Assembly (NCBI GenBank): GCA_037178625.1
Contig: CM074136.1
Location: forward strand, 496,001 to 560,000
Source: Skeletonema tropicum
Lineage: Eukaryota > Bacillariophyta > Thalassiosirophyceae > Thalassiosirales > Thalassiosiraceae
Reading direction: 5' to 3'
DNA length: 64,000 nucleotides
In this document: piece by piece, positions 41,002 through 53,227 of the stretch
How the letters are laid out: the number at the start of each line of letters is the position of its first letter
How positions within the stretch are numbered: position 1 is the stretch's first letter
The notes under the pieces: generated by a model
The model's input: the letters and a program-made list of their open reading frames with translations, nothing else
The model's database searches: none
What the model was told of the DNA's origin: nothing
Position numbers and translations under genes: made by a program

Positions 41002-42477
41002 ATGAGCGAGAGCGGAAATAATGACAGACAATCGTCTCAATCGTTGTTGAATGAATTGCTTACTTACTGTTCATCGGACTTGCTTTCAGAGGAAGGCCTG
41101 CGCGTATTATTTGAGCGACATGGATTGACACCAAATAATGATATCGGCAATTTCAATTATGAATTCTTCTATCGGGCATATCGCAATGAAAGGGTCAACG
41201 AAGGAATAATTCGATGTCTCATCGAATATTTTCCTGATGCTGCCAGGGCTACTGATGAACGTGGGTGCACACCGCTCCATTACGCATGCAACAAAAGTAT
41301 GACACGGGGGTTAATTGAACTCCTAATCGATGCCGCTCCCGACTCTGTTCGCAGTGTAACCAATTTCGGTGCGATGCCTCTCCATAGTTTATGTGCTAAC
41401 AAACGCATGAACGAAACAGCCTCGATGCAATTATTGAAGTTGCTTATCGAGAAGTGCCCTGCAGCAGCCCGGCATGCTGATAGTTCAGGCAGTCTTCCAA
41501 TTCACTATGCGGCTGTATATAGATGTCCTGAGTTTTGCAGCCTATTAATTGAAGCGCATCCTGGATCTGAGCGAATAGCCGATTCCGCGGGCTGGCTCCC
41601 TCTCCACTTTGCATGTGAAAATAACCATGTCGGCAAAGTAGAATATTTGTACAACCTTTACCCCGATGCTATCAATCACGCTGACACAAAGGGATATTAT
41701 CCGATTCACTACGCCATTATGGGCATGCGAGGAAACCCAGAAACTGCCATTGATACCGTGCAATACCTGTTGGATTGCGATCCCAATGTGAAATTTCACA
41801 AGCGGCGAGGAAAATCCCTTTTTCATTATGCTTGCAAGTGGAATTATAATGATTCAAATATCGATGCTGCTTTTGAAATTGTCAAGGCAATTTACGATGC
41901 ACACCCAGAAGCTATTGAAGACAATAGAATTGCGTCCAATATCCACCGCTATCACCAACAAGTGCAAGCATTCATCAACATTGAGCTAGTCTACGCTCGC
42001 CAAGCCAAAGATCACCGTCTAATGATGACACCTGATGGCAATGGACAACTCCCACTGCACAAAGCGCTTCAGGGCAACGTCAGGCTTGGCTCCATCAAGT
42101 TGTTGGTAGAAGGCAATCCTTCTGCGATTAGAAGTGTCGATGATAGCGGTGCATTTCCCCTGCATATCGCATGTCAACATCATGAATCCACTAGCGTCGT
42201 GAAGTACCTGGTTAGCCTTGCAGATATCACACTTGATGCAATTGATAGGCAAGGGAATACCGCCCTTCATTATGCTTGCCGTGGTGCTAGACATGGAACC
42301 ATTGCGATGTTGCTGGAAACATATGATGCTGTTTCAGTATCGAAACGAAATGCGCAAAAGAAGCTTCCCATCGACCTTCTTTTGGAGAGCGATGCAGTGG
42401 AAGAGAGGGAGAGCGTCGAATATATCGCAAGTGTCTTCAGGCTCCTGAAGGCTTATCCCGAGACGATTATGAAGTGA
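41002..42477 (+). CDS. Ankyrin-repeat protein, 491 aa
   Basis: An intact single-exon family member. ATG 41002 (MSESGNNDRQSSQSLL) is preferred over in-frame ATG 40972 because all paralogues start around this residue; the preceding RQKTIST is also found upstream of the 55162 gene. The N-terminal module LLSEEGLRVLFERHGLTPNN is followed by ankyrin repeats (PLHYACN, LPIHYAA, FCSLLIEAHPGSER, YLYNLYPDAINHA, RLGSIKLLVEGN) and the LPIDLLLESDAVEERES linker. Translation stops at TGA 42475-42477 after ETIMK. The downstream DNA in the same frame still encodes a KRKR cluster beyond two further TAGs, so a basic tail has been lost. It begins about 100 bp after the 1.34-kb TIR element. Confidence 0.88.
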   Translation: MSESGNNDRQSSQSLLNELLTYCSSDLLSEEGLRVLFERHGLTPNNDIGNFNYEFFYRAYRNERVNEGIIRCLIEYFPDAARATDERGCTPLHYACNKSMTRGLIELLIDAAPDSVRSVTNFGAMPLHSLCANKRMNETASMQLLKLLIEKCPAAARHADSSGSLPIHYAAVYRCPEFCSLLIEAHPGSERIADSAGWLPLHFACENNHVGKVEYLYNLYPDAINHADTKGYYPIHYAIMGMRGNPETAIDTVQYLLDCDPNVKFHKRRGKSLFHYACKWNYNDSNIDAAFEIVKAIYDAHPEAIEDNRIASNIHRYHQQVQAFINIELVYARQAKDHRLMMTPDGNGQLPLHKALQGNVRLGSIKLLVEGNPSAIRSVDDSGAFPLHIACQHHESTSVVKYLVSLADITLDAIDRQGNTALHYACRGARHGTIAMLLETYDAVSVSKRNAQKKLPIDLLLESDAVEERESVEYIASVFRLLKAYPETIMK

Positions 42478-42686
42478 AATGCAACACAAGCAGCACAACA
42501 AGCCAAGACAGGTGGCTGTTCGTCTTAGAATCAATAGAAGAGGAAGAGGAGTTGGGTGCAGTATGAGAGAATCGTTCATGCTGCGCAGGTACACTTCTCA
42601 TTTCTGATAGCAAGCGTATTATGATATCTTTTTCTTGTGTAAATGTATTTAGTGACTTGATTACCCTCTATCTCTATGGCACCAGA

Positions 42687-44166
42687 CTAGTCGGCGCGCC
42701 ATTCGACGCACCGGCGCCATTCGACGCACGACGCAACTTCCCTCTTTTCGACAAAAAAAGAGCCGCACCATGACGGCCTCACATCCTACTATCCTCATTA
42801 CACAACTAAATGTCGACATTGCGAAGTAATAATGTACATTATAGACCATTTTTTGACGCTGAATTCAATGGTTTCATCGGTGGCTCGCCATATTCAGCAA
42901 AAAGAGACGTTTGACCGCCACAATTGCGGTGGTGATTTTCATCCCCTCCGCCGCAGAGCACCTGTTGCCAGTAGCATAAAGGCGTCGTTTCGGTCCATGA
43001 AACAGCAAGTAAGGTTGTAGGGGCGACCAATATTATATATATGGATGGAATATGCGCTAATTACCCGGGTGTGGGTCTCATGCAACGCCTATCCAACCTA
43101 CCAAATCTATGAAGTCAATTTAGAAAGATTTCCACAATTTATCTCCATCAATAGTGGGTATATATCTGACACAAAACATGTTGAAACCGCACCATGGATC
43201 ATGTTTGTCTTGTCTACTATATGATAATCAAGATTGTTGAGGTGGACTGCTCCATCTTACCACAGTGACTACTGCAACTCGGTTTCCTCGACAACTACTG
43301 ATTGTGGGTTATGAGAAGCCCACCCGAAGACGCCTACACGAGTGTTGTGGCATGATAATGACGTCTCCTCCATGTGCAATTGGGAACCTTTCGCCTCATC
43401 AAATCAACAGCCATCTGTTGTGCGCCTTTTGCTGTGGTTGGAGACAATGTTACAACTGTTATCAGTGCCTTTCCTACGAAATCTCATGGAATGAGAGGCC
43501 GAATGATCGACATAAAACTCCATGATGGCGTAGATGTTGCGTGTAATTAATACATCTGAGTAAGCTAAACAATTATCATTGCTTACAGATGGAGTTATTA
43601 ATGATCTACTACTATTCTGTTGTCTAAATTACATAATCATGAGCATCTTTTGACATGCCCGGTATGTGCAGATTTTCATGTGTGTGTGCGTCACCTGCAA
43701 TTATCACCAAATCCACTTTGAATTAGACGCTACAGCTTACATAATCGGAATCAGCGTGAAAAATGGGATTAGGGAGTGTCTTCTGGAGGGTGTATGGGAA
43801 CGATAATGCTATGGTTTGCCTTCGGATTCATCATTTCAGATGCACTTTTTCAAGATTTTTTTACTGTTCGTGCGTGAGTACCTCAAATATCGAGGCAATT
43901 GAACGGAGCACCACCACCACACACCGAATATGCATTCCAAACAGTATAAATAGAAAGTTATTAGTCTTTCAACTTAAAGCATCGGCATATTATTGGCCAA
44001 TATTGGCGTAGTAATGCCAGATTTTCTGCGACGCAACAAGATTTGGCTGGGTGTTGGGGAGAAAAATACCTATAAAAATCCATAATAACCCTTGTTGTGT
44101 TCGATATTGGATTTTCTACCCGATCGTCGACGCATCGACGCATGCGTCGAAAGGCGCGCCGACTAG
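42687..44166. mobile_element. 1.5-kb TIR element, copy 2
   Basis: Second copy of the element at 31878-33381, in the same orientation. It starts CTAGTCGGCGCGCCATTCGACGCA and ends TGCGTCGAAAGGCGCGCCGACTAG, flanked by CAGA on both sides (42683-42686 and 44167-44170). The interior is collinear with copy 1 with scattered substitutions and small indels, and has no transposase frame. Confidence 0.85.
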
Positions 44167-44170
44167 CAGA

Positions 44171-44638
44171 CTTCACTCGTTTCTTCAATCTCAGTCCATC
44201 GTCAATTTTCAGGGAAGGTCTGAACGACACTTTTTACAGCCTCCACCTGCTGCAATTGCTGACTCCTCGCCTACATATTTGGGTTTATGTTGAATCGCCG
44301 ATACTCAGCAGGGATATGAGGTCAACTAGTTTGATCGTTGGTTCATTCCAGCAGATAATGCAATGTTCTAGAGAAGGCTTAGATCTTCTAAATGAGACAG
44401 ACAAACTAACAAGTTGCGAGAAAGGAGTTGCTGTTCTGAAAAATACATAATAACGGCTCAAACTGGCGATGTCGTCCGTCATGACAGCCAGATGAAAGCG
44501 AGAGATAGAGATAGAGTTGAAGAAGCAGTGAGAAATGCAACTGTACACTAATCGACATATATTTCTACTATTTATGACTGTTAGTATGAATAGCTCTCTA
44601 TCTGATGATGATGGTTGTACGATTCTTCAGATCATAAT
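44171..44638. other. Intergenic region
   Basis: No gene supported; it holds the 3' flank of the gene at 44639-47773. Confidence 0.4.
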
Positions 44639-47600
44639 CTACAAAAACTTAAAGCCACACAATATTGGTATGGCTATCGTTGTTGTCAGCAATAATGATC
44701 GTTGTGTACCACCAACTCTATCTCCACCAGATTTGGCTGCTTCCTGCTGATTCTGCCACTTCTTCTGAGCCCAGTATTTCATCTTGTTGTACTCTTCAAT
44801 TGACATTTCTTCAGATTTGCCATTTGACTTTGGTGGTGGCTTGATATTTTGACGCTTTGTGCCTTTGGATGATTTGGTACTTTTGGTCGATTCTTTTGAA
44901 GAATAATTATCAGATGCTGAGTCATCAACCTTTCCTGAGCTGCTCTTCTTCTTGCCATGCCCTTTTCCACTGCTCGACTTGTGAGATCCACCAGACGATT
45001 TAGAACTTGATCCACCGGGAGAAACAGAAGAGCTGCTTGATGGGTCTGAGCCCTTGCTAACTTGCCAAGATGGATCTACTTGCCAAGCTGGGTCTACCCA
45101 CACTCCTCCAGGAAGAGAAGTAGTGGACTTCCACCAGTCATCGGATTCTTCTGGCTTGTACGACTTCGCTGACACTGATACTGACACCGGTCTCTTCTCA
45201 TTGCCAGCACTCCAACCAACGTCGTTACTACTGTACGACATGGACATGGACATGGATGCATCGCCACCCAAGCTGCCTCCTTTCTTCTTCTTTGATGACT
45301 TTGCCTTGGAAGCTTTGCTCTTACCATTCTTACCATGAACATACATTGGTCTATCCCATTTGAATCTATCATTCGACGATGAACTATCCCATCTCCCCCA
45401 CTTGCCACCCCAGCTAAAGTTATCTGACTGGTCATCACTTCCCCAGCCGGAACTGCCCCATCCATTATTTGAGAATGATAGCCAATCGCCACCCGATTCA
45501 GGAATCCACCTCATGGGTCGCGAATAAGATTTGGATGTTTTGGATTTGAAAGCTTTGGCAGCATGGGTATAGATATTATCTTCTGATGATGATGGCCATT
45601 TTCCTGAGGGAGGGCGACCATCAGGCTTACTTGGACCTGAGGGAGGGCGATCAGGATTACTTGGACCTGAGGGAGGAGCTGCTGGATCCGGGGTAGTTGT
45701 TGGTGTTGGAGCTAAAGTAGGTTCAATTGTTGGTTCTACGTTGGGTGATGGAGTGGTGGGCAAATCTTCGACTTCCGACGGACTGAGTGTAGGTTCAGCC
45801 GTCGGGTTAGCAGTTGGTTCCTCAGTCGTCGGATTGAGTGTAGGTTCCTCCGTCGGATCAAGAGTTGGAGTCTTGGTGGGGAAATCCGTCGGATTATTAG
45901 TTGGTCTAGGAGTCGTTGGGGACATGGTTGGAGATATTGTAGGAGTCTCCTGAACGGACCAAAGAAACCCAATATTCGTTAGCCCATAATACTGATGTGT
46001 GCGTGACGAGAACAAATCATCAACTTCATGGTCACATATATCTACTACTTACCGTAGGTCTCCCAGTCGTTGGGGTCATGGTTGGAGATATTGTAGGATT
46101 GTCCTGAAGGATCAAAGAAACAAGATTCGTTAGCCTAAACTTATGTGTGTGGGTCACGAAAACAAATCATCATCTCCAGTGTCAAGTAACATAAGTACTA
46201 CTCACCGTCGGACTCCTTATAGGGCTCTCCGTTGGGCTCAGTGTAGGGCCCAGCGTTGGTGACTCCTATATGAATGAGGAAAAGAACAAGTTCTTTCGTT
46301 AGCCAATGTGTGCGTTAGGAAAAAAAATCACCAATTCGATTGTCAAGCAGCACAAGTACTACTTACCGTAGGGCTCAGTGTAGGACTCTGTGTTGGTGAC
46401 ATCTAAAGAATAAAAGAGGGCAGTACCATAAATGCATTAGCACTGAATATCTTCAACTCAACAAAAAAATCGTCATCTTCCCCTTGTCAACATACTACTT
46501 ACCGTAGGGCTCAGTGTAGGGCTCGTCGTTGGTAAAAGCTGAAGAAGAAAGAAAGGGCAGAACAAGTTTCATTAGCACTGAACGTTTAAACTCGACAAAA
46601 TGTCAACTCCAATGTCAACATACTACTTACCGTAGGGCTTCTTGAAGGGCTCTTTGATGGTGAGCTCTAAATAAAGAACAAAAGGGGGAAAACAAATCTC
46701 ATTAGCCACAAATATGAATATCATGTGCATTACAGAATGATCATCTTCAACAACTCAACAAATCATCAACTCCATTTTGTGTTGACGACATAATACACAC
46801 TACTTACAGAAGGGCTCGCCGAAGGTTTCGATGAAGGGGATCCCGAAGGGGATCTTGAAGGTTTCGAGGAAGGCAAATCCGTGGGACTAAATGTAGGAAA
46901 TACCGGATTCAAATACGGCAGTTCCACATAAAATATTTTGACAACTCCATCTGTATTCGGCAGGCCAGTCAGTTTGGGTGTCCATGTGTAGACAAAATCC
47001 ACCCAATGGTTGCCAGGAGTTAATGGAATGACCAAATTCTTTGTGGTTGTTTGTGGAGTGGTGATACTGCCAGCTGTAGCTGCCACTCCATCTATCATTA
47101 TCTGAAAAAGTTGTCCATTGGTTTCTAAAACGTTGGCAGTAAAGGAGACTATCATATCTCCACCTGCAAATACATCACCAGCTTTGCTCCCACCACAGAC
47201 ATGTAACGTTGCCTTGGCCCACCGTTCATCCTGAGCGCCGTTGAAATTGGGACTTTGCAGAAAGTAGGTCTCTTGATTCGACCGCTGTACCTTCCAGGGC
47301 ACACCATTTTCACTCGCATAGGAGGTCCAAAATGAATAATCTTGTGGCCATTCGTTGTCAAGATTGGCGCTAGGAGGAGGCGGACCAAAGATGAATGGAT
47401 TGGGTTCCATGTATGCGCAGACTACACTAGGTCTATTCGATGGCAGCATTGAAGGAGATTGTGATGGTTTGAGTGAAGGTTTGTGCGATTCAGATGGTGA
47501 TAGTGAAGGTTTGAGCGATTCAGATGGATTGCCTGATGGTTTTGATGAAGGTTTGAGTGAAGGTACCGCTGACGGTGACTGAGATGGTTTGAGTGAAGGA

Positions 47601-47773
47601 GACTGAGATGGCTTTAGCGATGGTACGGCTGAGGGAGACTGAGATGGCTGTGACGAAGGTTCGAGCGATGGCACGGCTGACGGTACAACAGAAGGCGTGG
47701 GTGATGGTTCAGGTGTCTGAGCATATGCTCCAGTGCAAATAGCGGCGAGACAGAAAGCTTGATATTTCACCAT
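44639..47773 (-). CDS. Secreted Pro-Ser/Pro-Thr repeat protein, ~831 aa, seven exons
   Basis: Read leftward, the exons are 47773-46808, 46666-46631, 46538-46503, 46402-46367, 46265-46206, 46103-46053 and 45949-44639. All introns are phase 0 with GTAAGTAG- or GTGAGTAG-type donors. A signal peptide (VKYQAFCLAAICTGAYA) leads into PSxxPS repeats. A globular domain (YMEPNPFIFGPPPPSANLDN to LPYLNPVFP) follows, then mini-exons each giving about SPTxSPT, then a PT-rich stretch. A Trp/Gly/Ser region (NNGWGSSGWGS, WGGKWGRWDS), Lys-Ser clusters (KASKAKSSKKKKGG), a QKKWQNQQ block and a hydrophobic C-terminus (LLLTTTIAIPILCGFKFL), GPI-anchor- or membrane-like, complete it. The composition recalls diatom silica or girdle-band proteins; that is inference. 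It is the inverted partner of the gene at 48629-53076. Confidence 0.75.
44700..47470 (-). repeat. Inverted repeat, left arm
   Basis: This arm is the reverse complement of about 50282-53010. It is nearly identical, introns included, from about 45075 to 47470, and more diverged toward 44700 with several small indels (for example an extra VDPSWQ unit here). It breaks sharply at 47470/50282 within the PS-repeat coding region. Confidence 0.88.
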
Positions 47774-48628
47774 GGTTATCTACTTTTGTTGTTGCGTTCG
47801 TATTGCTTCTGCTTCCCCCCTCTGTTCTCTGATTCAGAGAAATCGTCGTCTCTATGTTTATTGATATCTGTCAACGTAACTGCAATTATTGTTTTGTTTC
47901 TCAACCTGCCTCTCTTGACAACTGTTCAAAATATTTGAAAAACACGCAACACGCCGACGACCGCAAAAGGGAATGAAACGACGGTAAACTTCTATGATTT
48001 CACTGCAACAATATTACTCCACTGTACAATCCAATAGCTATATATTCTTTGATAAAGAGGCATATCATGCATCATATCGTGTCCCCCTTTTTGTCGGAAG
48101 AGCCCACCTTGAGGACCTGAACGGCTGAACGGCTCCCACTCTTCCTTTTGAACGGCAAAGCAAGACCAAATTTGTCGGGGGGAAGTTTTTATGTACCAAT
48201 CCCTATGTATGATTTTGGAAACACATCACTTAAATTCCGTTCAAGGTGGCAAGATGATTCATGGAGTACTTTGTTGCATTTTATGCGCAATTGTATATTG
48301 ATTTTACTCTGTCTCTACAGCAGCGAGAGTTGGTATCATCAACCACCAATCTATCTCTCAGCCCGTGTGTTGATATTCGTCCTGTGAAGTGCCACGAGAT
48401 AAAATAAAATATTAAAAAGGAAGAGCACAATACAAAATACTGGCTAAGGCATACGACAATATTGCTGAGAGGAAGAGAAAGAACCCTGGCTTTTGACGCC
48501 ACAAGACTTGGAGCTGACAAAACAATAATTCAAAAATCAAACCTAGCATAAAGATCGATTCCTATAGAGCGGGCGGCGGTAGAGAGACAGGAGGAAAGAA
48601 ACAAATGCAATAGACGAGCAAAAACATC
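47774..48628. promoter_or_regulatory. Shared divergent promoter region
   Basis: 855 bp between two divergent start codons, so it presumably holds both promoters. It is not palindromic, which sets it apart from the arms. No specific motif is recognised. Confidence 0.4.
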
Positions 48629-51600
48629 ATGAAAACTCGGAAATATCATGCTTTCAGTCTTGCTGCTCTCTACTCCACTGGAGCATATGCTGCACCTGAA
48701 CCATCATCCACGCCTTCGTTTGTACCCTCAGTGAATCCCTCGAAAAGTAGTGAGCCGTCAAAGTCTAGTGTGCCATCGGAGGTGCCCTCCCAGAGCAGTG
48801 CGCCAAGTTTTGAAAATTGCGTCCCACGTATTCCCATGATCCCACCTACTGTGTCTGAGGCTTGTGAAGGTGCTTCGGGTGATATAGGAAATGGGAGTTG
48901 CAAGGGATGTTTTGCCTGTAAAAAATCAACAGGTGAGTGATGTAGGTACGGTTTCTACAGGATATATAATTTTGCTCTTTGACACTAATCACATTATTGA
49001 TCTCTGCTCTAATTTGGAACAGGTGAATCAATTGGCACCAATTCATGTAGGTCTGAGCTCTTCTGTGTTGGTGCAGGTGTCGATGGTGTTTGCGAAAACA
49101 ATACAGGCAAGATTGGAAACAACAGCTGGTGAGTGTGTACCTTGTTGGAAACTGGCCAATACTATACATAGTCGTATATTCATGCTTGTACTTGTACTTG
49201 TGCTGTGCTCATGCTCTTTTTATCTCTCATACCTCTAATCTTTCGACACTTTCTCAAAACTTTCAATTAGCACTACCAGGGAAGCTTGCTCTAATAACAA
49301 TAACGATATTGGCAACGGCAGTTGGTATGTGCATTATTTGTTTCCTTCTCGTAATTCATACAAACATTTATTACTTCTTGCGCTCACATTCACATCTTGC
49401 TTGTTCAACAGCAACAGTGGCACTGGCATTGATGACAAGAAAGCATGCAATAATAATAAAGGTGAAATTTTTGACGAAAGTTGGTACGTTCTTTGCATCC
49501 TTTTCCATTTCGACGCAACGACATTAATTGGTGTGCAATCTCTCATTTATGCCGTTTTATCATCGACATCATATATCATAGCAATGGGCCACAAGCATGT
49601 GCAGAAAATGAAAACAGTATTGCTCTGAACAAATTCGCGAGTTCCAATTTCCCCTCAAAAAATAGTTGGTATGTACAACTGTCCACATTCTTTGCATGTA
49701 TTTTTTTTGTTCTTCTTCTCACATGAAATTTTATCCCATTGCAGCAATGGGGATCACGCTTGCTACGGAAACAAGGGGATTATCGGTGCCGACAGCTGGT
49801 GAGTATTGTCACCAAACTAGCTTGATAGCTTTTCAAAATTATACGTTTCTAACAAGCGATTTTAATCCTTCGACAGCAATGGACCTTATGCGTGCTGCGG
49901 CAATACAAAAAGTGAGTCAAGCTAATTTTTCTACCACTACCACCCTTTACGAAAGACTTGCCAATCCTAACCTTTTTCGTGCTCGTACAATACTGTTTCT
50001 GCAGCTATCGGAAATAATGAGTGTAACGATCAGGATGGTAAATGCTGCAACAGCGGCAATGCTGCCTGCAAGTGTATATCCTCCGCACCTTCGTCACAGC
50101 CATCCGTTTCAATAGGACCGTCAATACCTCCGTCGAACGAACCCTCAGAATCGTTTAAACCGTCAAGACAACCGACGTCGAATCCCTCAGCGACACCTTC
50201 ATTGCAGCCATCGATGAATCCATCGATCTCTTCTGAACCTTCAAACTCCCCTTCAGTTTCACTACAACCTTCAAATAAAGAAAAACCATCACAATCTCCT
50301 TCAATGCTGCCATCGAATAGACCTAGTGTAGACTGCGTATATATGGAACCCAATCCATTCATCTTTGGTCCGCCTCCTCCTAGCGCCAATCTTGACAATG
50401 AATGGCCACAAGATTATTCATTTTGGACCTCCTATGCGAGTGAAAATGGTGTGCCCTGGAAGGTACAGCGGTCGAATCAAGAGACCTACTTTCTGCAAAG
50501 TCCTAATTTCAACGGCGCTCAGGATGAACGGTGGTCCAAATCAACGTTACATGTCTGTGGTGGGAGCAACGCTGGTGATGTATTTGCAGGTGGAGATATG
50601 ATAGTCTCCTTTACTGCCAACGTTTTAGAAACCAATGGACAACTTTTTCAGATAATGATAGATGGAGTGGCAGCTACAGCTGGCAGTATCACCACTCCAC
50701 AAACAACCACAAAGAATTTGGTCATTCCATTAACTCCTGGCAACCATTGGGTGGATTTTGTCTACACATGGACACCCAAACTGACTGGCCTGCCGAATAC
50801 AGATGGAGTTGTCAAAATATTTTATGTGGAACTGCCGTATTTGAATCCGGTATTTCCTACATTTAGTCCCACGGATTTGCCTTCCTCGAAACCTTCAAGA
50901 TCCCCTTCGGGATCCCCTTCATCGAAACCTTCGGCGAGCCCTTCTGTAAGTAGTGTGTATTATGTCGTCAACACAAAATGGAGTTGATGATTTGTTGAGT
51001 CGTTGAAGATGATCATTCTGTAATGCACATGATATCATATATTTGTGGCTAATGAGATTTGTTTTCCCCCTTTTGTTCTTTCTTTAGAGCTCACCATCAA
51101 AGAGCCCTTCAAGAAGCCCTACGGTAAGTAGTATGTTGACATTGGAGTTGACATTTTGTCGAGTTTAAACGTTCAGTGCTAATGAAACTTGTTCTGCCCT
51201 TTCTTTCTTCTTCAGCTTTTACCAACGACGAGCCCTACACTGAGCCCTACGGTAAGTAGTATGTTGACAAGGGGAAGATGACGATTTTTTTGTTGAGTTG
51301 AAGATATTCAGTGCTAATGCATTTATGGTACTGCCCTCTTTTATTCTTTAGATGTCACCAACACAGAGTCCTACACTGAGCCCTACGGTAAGTAGTACTT
51401 GTGCTGCTTGACAATCGAATTGGTGATTTTTTTTCCTAACGCACACATTGGCTAACGAAAGAACTTGTTCTTTTCCTCATTCATATGGGAGTCACCAACG
51501 CTGGGCCCTACACTGAGCCCAACGGAGAGCCCTATAAGGAGTCCGACGGTGAGTAGTACTTATGTTACTTGACACTGGAGATGATGATTTGTTTTCGTGA

Positions 51601-53076
51601 CCCACACACATAAGTTTAGGCTAACGAATCTTGTTTCTTTGATCCTTCAGGACAATCCTACAATATCTCCAACCATGACCCCAACGACTGGGAGACCTAC
51701 GGTAAGTAGTAGATATATGTGACCATGAAGTTGATGATTTGTTCTCGTCACGCACACATCAGTATTATGGGCTAACGAATATTGGGTTTCTTTGGTCCGT
51801 TCAGGAGACTCCTACAATATCTCCAACCATGTCCCCAACGACTCCTAGACCAACTAATAATCCGACGGATTTCCCCACCAAGACTCCAACTCTTGATCCG
51901 ACGGAGGAACCTACACTCAATCCGACGACTGAGGAACCAACTGCTAACCCGACGGCTGAACCTACACTCAGTCCGTCGGAAGTCGAAGATTTGCCCACCA
52001 CTCCATCACCCAACGTAGAACCAACAATTGAACCTACTTTAGCTCCAACACCAACAACTACCCCGGATCCAGCAGCTCCTCCCTCAGGTCCAAGTAATCC
52101 TGATCGCCCTCCCTCAGGTCCAAGTAAGCCTGATGGTCGCCCTCCCTCAGGAAAATGGCCATCATCATCAGAAGATAATATCTATACCCATGCTGCCAAA
52201 GCTTTCAAATCCAAAACATCCAAATCTTATTCGCGACCCATGAGGTGGATTCCTGAATCGGGTGGCGATTGGCTATCATTCTCAAATAATGGATGGGGCA
52301 GTTCCGGCTGGGGAAGTGATGACCAGTCAGATAACTTTAGCTGGGGTGGCAAGTGGGGGAGATGGGATAGTTCATCGTCGAATGATAGATTCAAATGGGA
52401 TAGACCAATGTATGTTCATGGTAAGAATGGTAAGAGCAAAGCTTCCAAGGCAAAGTCATCAAAGAAGAAGAAAGGAGGCAGCTTGGGTGGCGATGCATCC
52501 ATGTCCATGTCCATGTCGTACAGTAGTAGCGATGTTGGTTGGAGTGCTGGCAATGAGAAGAGACCGGTGTCAGTATCAGTGTCAGCGAAGTCGTACAAGC
52601 CAGAAGAATCCGATGACTGGTGGAAGTCCACTACTTCTCTTCCTGGAGGAGTGTGGGTAGACCCAGCTTGGCAAGTTAGCAAGGGCTCAGACCCATCAAG
52701 CAGCTCTTCTGTTTCGTCTGCTGGAAAGTCGAGCAGTGGAAAAGGACATGGCAAGAAGACGAGCAGCTCAGGGAAGGGTGGTGACTCGACATCACCCAGC
52801 CATTCTTCAAAAGAGTCGACCAAAAGTACCAAATCATCCAAAGGCGCAAAGCGTCAAACTATCAAGCCGCCTTCAAAGTCAAATGGTGATTCAGGAGAAA
52901 TGTCGATGGAAGAGTACAACAAGATGAAAAGCTGGGCTCAAAAAAAGTGGCAGAATCAGCAGGAAGCAGCCAAATCATCTGGTGCTGCTTCAAGTTCTGT
53001 ATCACGATTTTTTCTGTTGACAACAACGATAGCCATATCAATATTGTTTGGCTCCACTTTTTGGGAGCAAGTGTGA
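48629..53076 (+). CDS. Secreted Cys-repeat and Pro-Ser/Pro-Thr repeat protein, ~1046 aa, 14 exons
   Basis: Exons: 48629-48932, 49023-49128, 49271-49324, 49412-49483, 49582-49668, 49745-49798, 49877-49911, 50005-50945, 51088-51123, 51216-51251, 51352-51387, 51492-51548, 51651-51701 and 51805-53076. The phases are consistent and sum to 1047 codons. A signal peptide (FSLAALYSTGAYA) and PS repeats lead to cysteine repeats encoded largely one per exon. Their pattern is xGNxSCNxxxACxxNxG, and five introns split the same TG|C cysteine codon. PSxxPS repeats, the globular domain shared with the left gene (YMEPNPFIFGPPPPS), PT mini-exons, Trp/Gly/Ser and Lys/Ser regions and a hydrophobic C-terminus (FFLLTTTIAISILFGSTFW) follow. 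It is likely extracellular or cell-wall associated. Exon 12 uses a shifted acceptor compared with its twin. Confidence 0.78.
50282..53010 (+). repeat. Inverted repeat, right arm
   Basis: Right arm of the palindromic duplication; see 44700-47470. The arms are separated by about 2.8 kb of unrelated 5' halves. Confidence 0.88.
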
Positions 53077-53227
53077 AACTATTCATAAGTGTCAACAGCA
53101 TCTTCGTCATTCATACTTATGATAGCAGCATAAGTAGACATATACTCATGTGTTGTTTAGTTTACATCTTCGTCAATCCTAATTTTCTTTCTACCTAATT
53201 GCTTTGTGTTCAGTACGTGCTCACGCC

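Noticed and set aside
45741..45953. Val/Gly/Ser-rich frames antisense to the PT-repeat exons (also at 51801-52013 and 47355-47582)
   Set aside because: Shadow frames of repetitive coding sequence.
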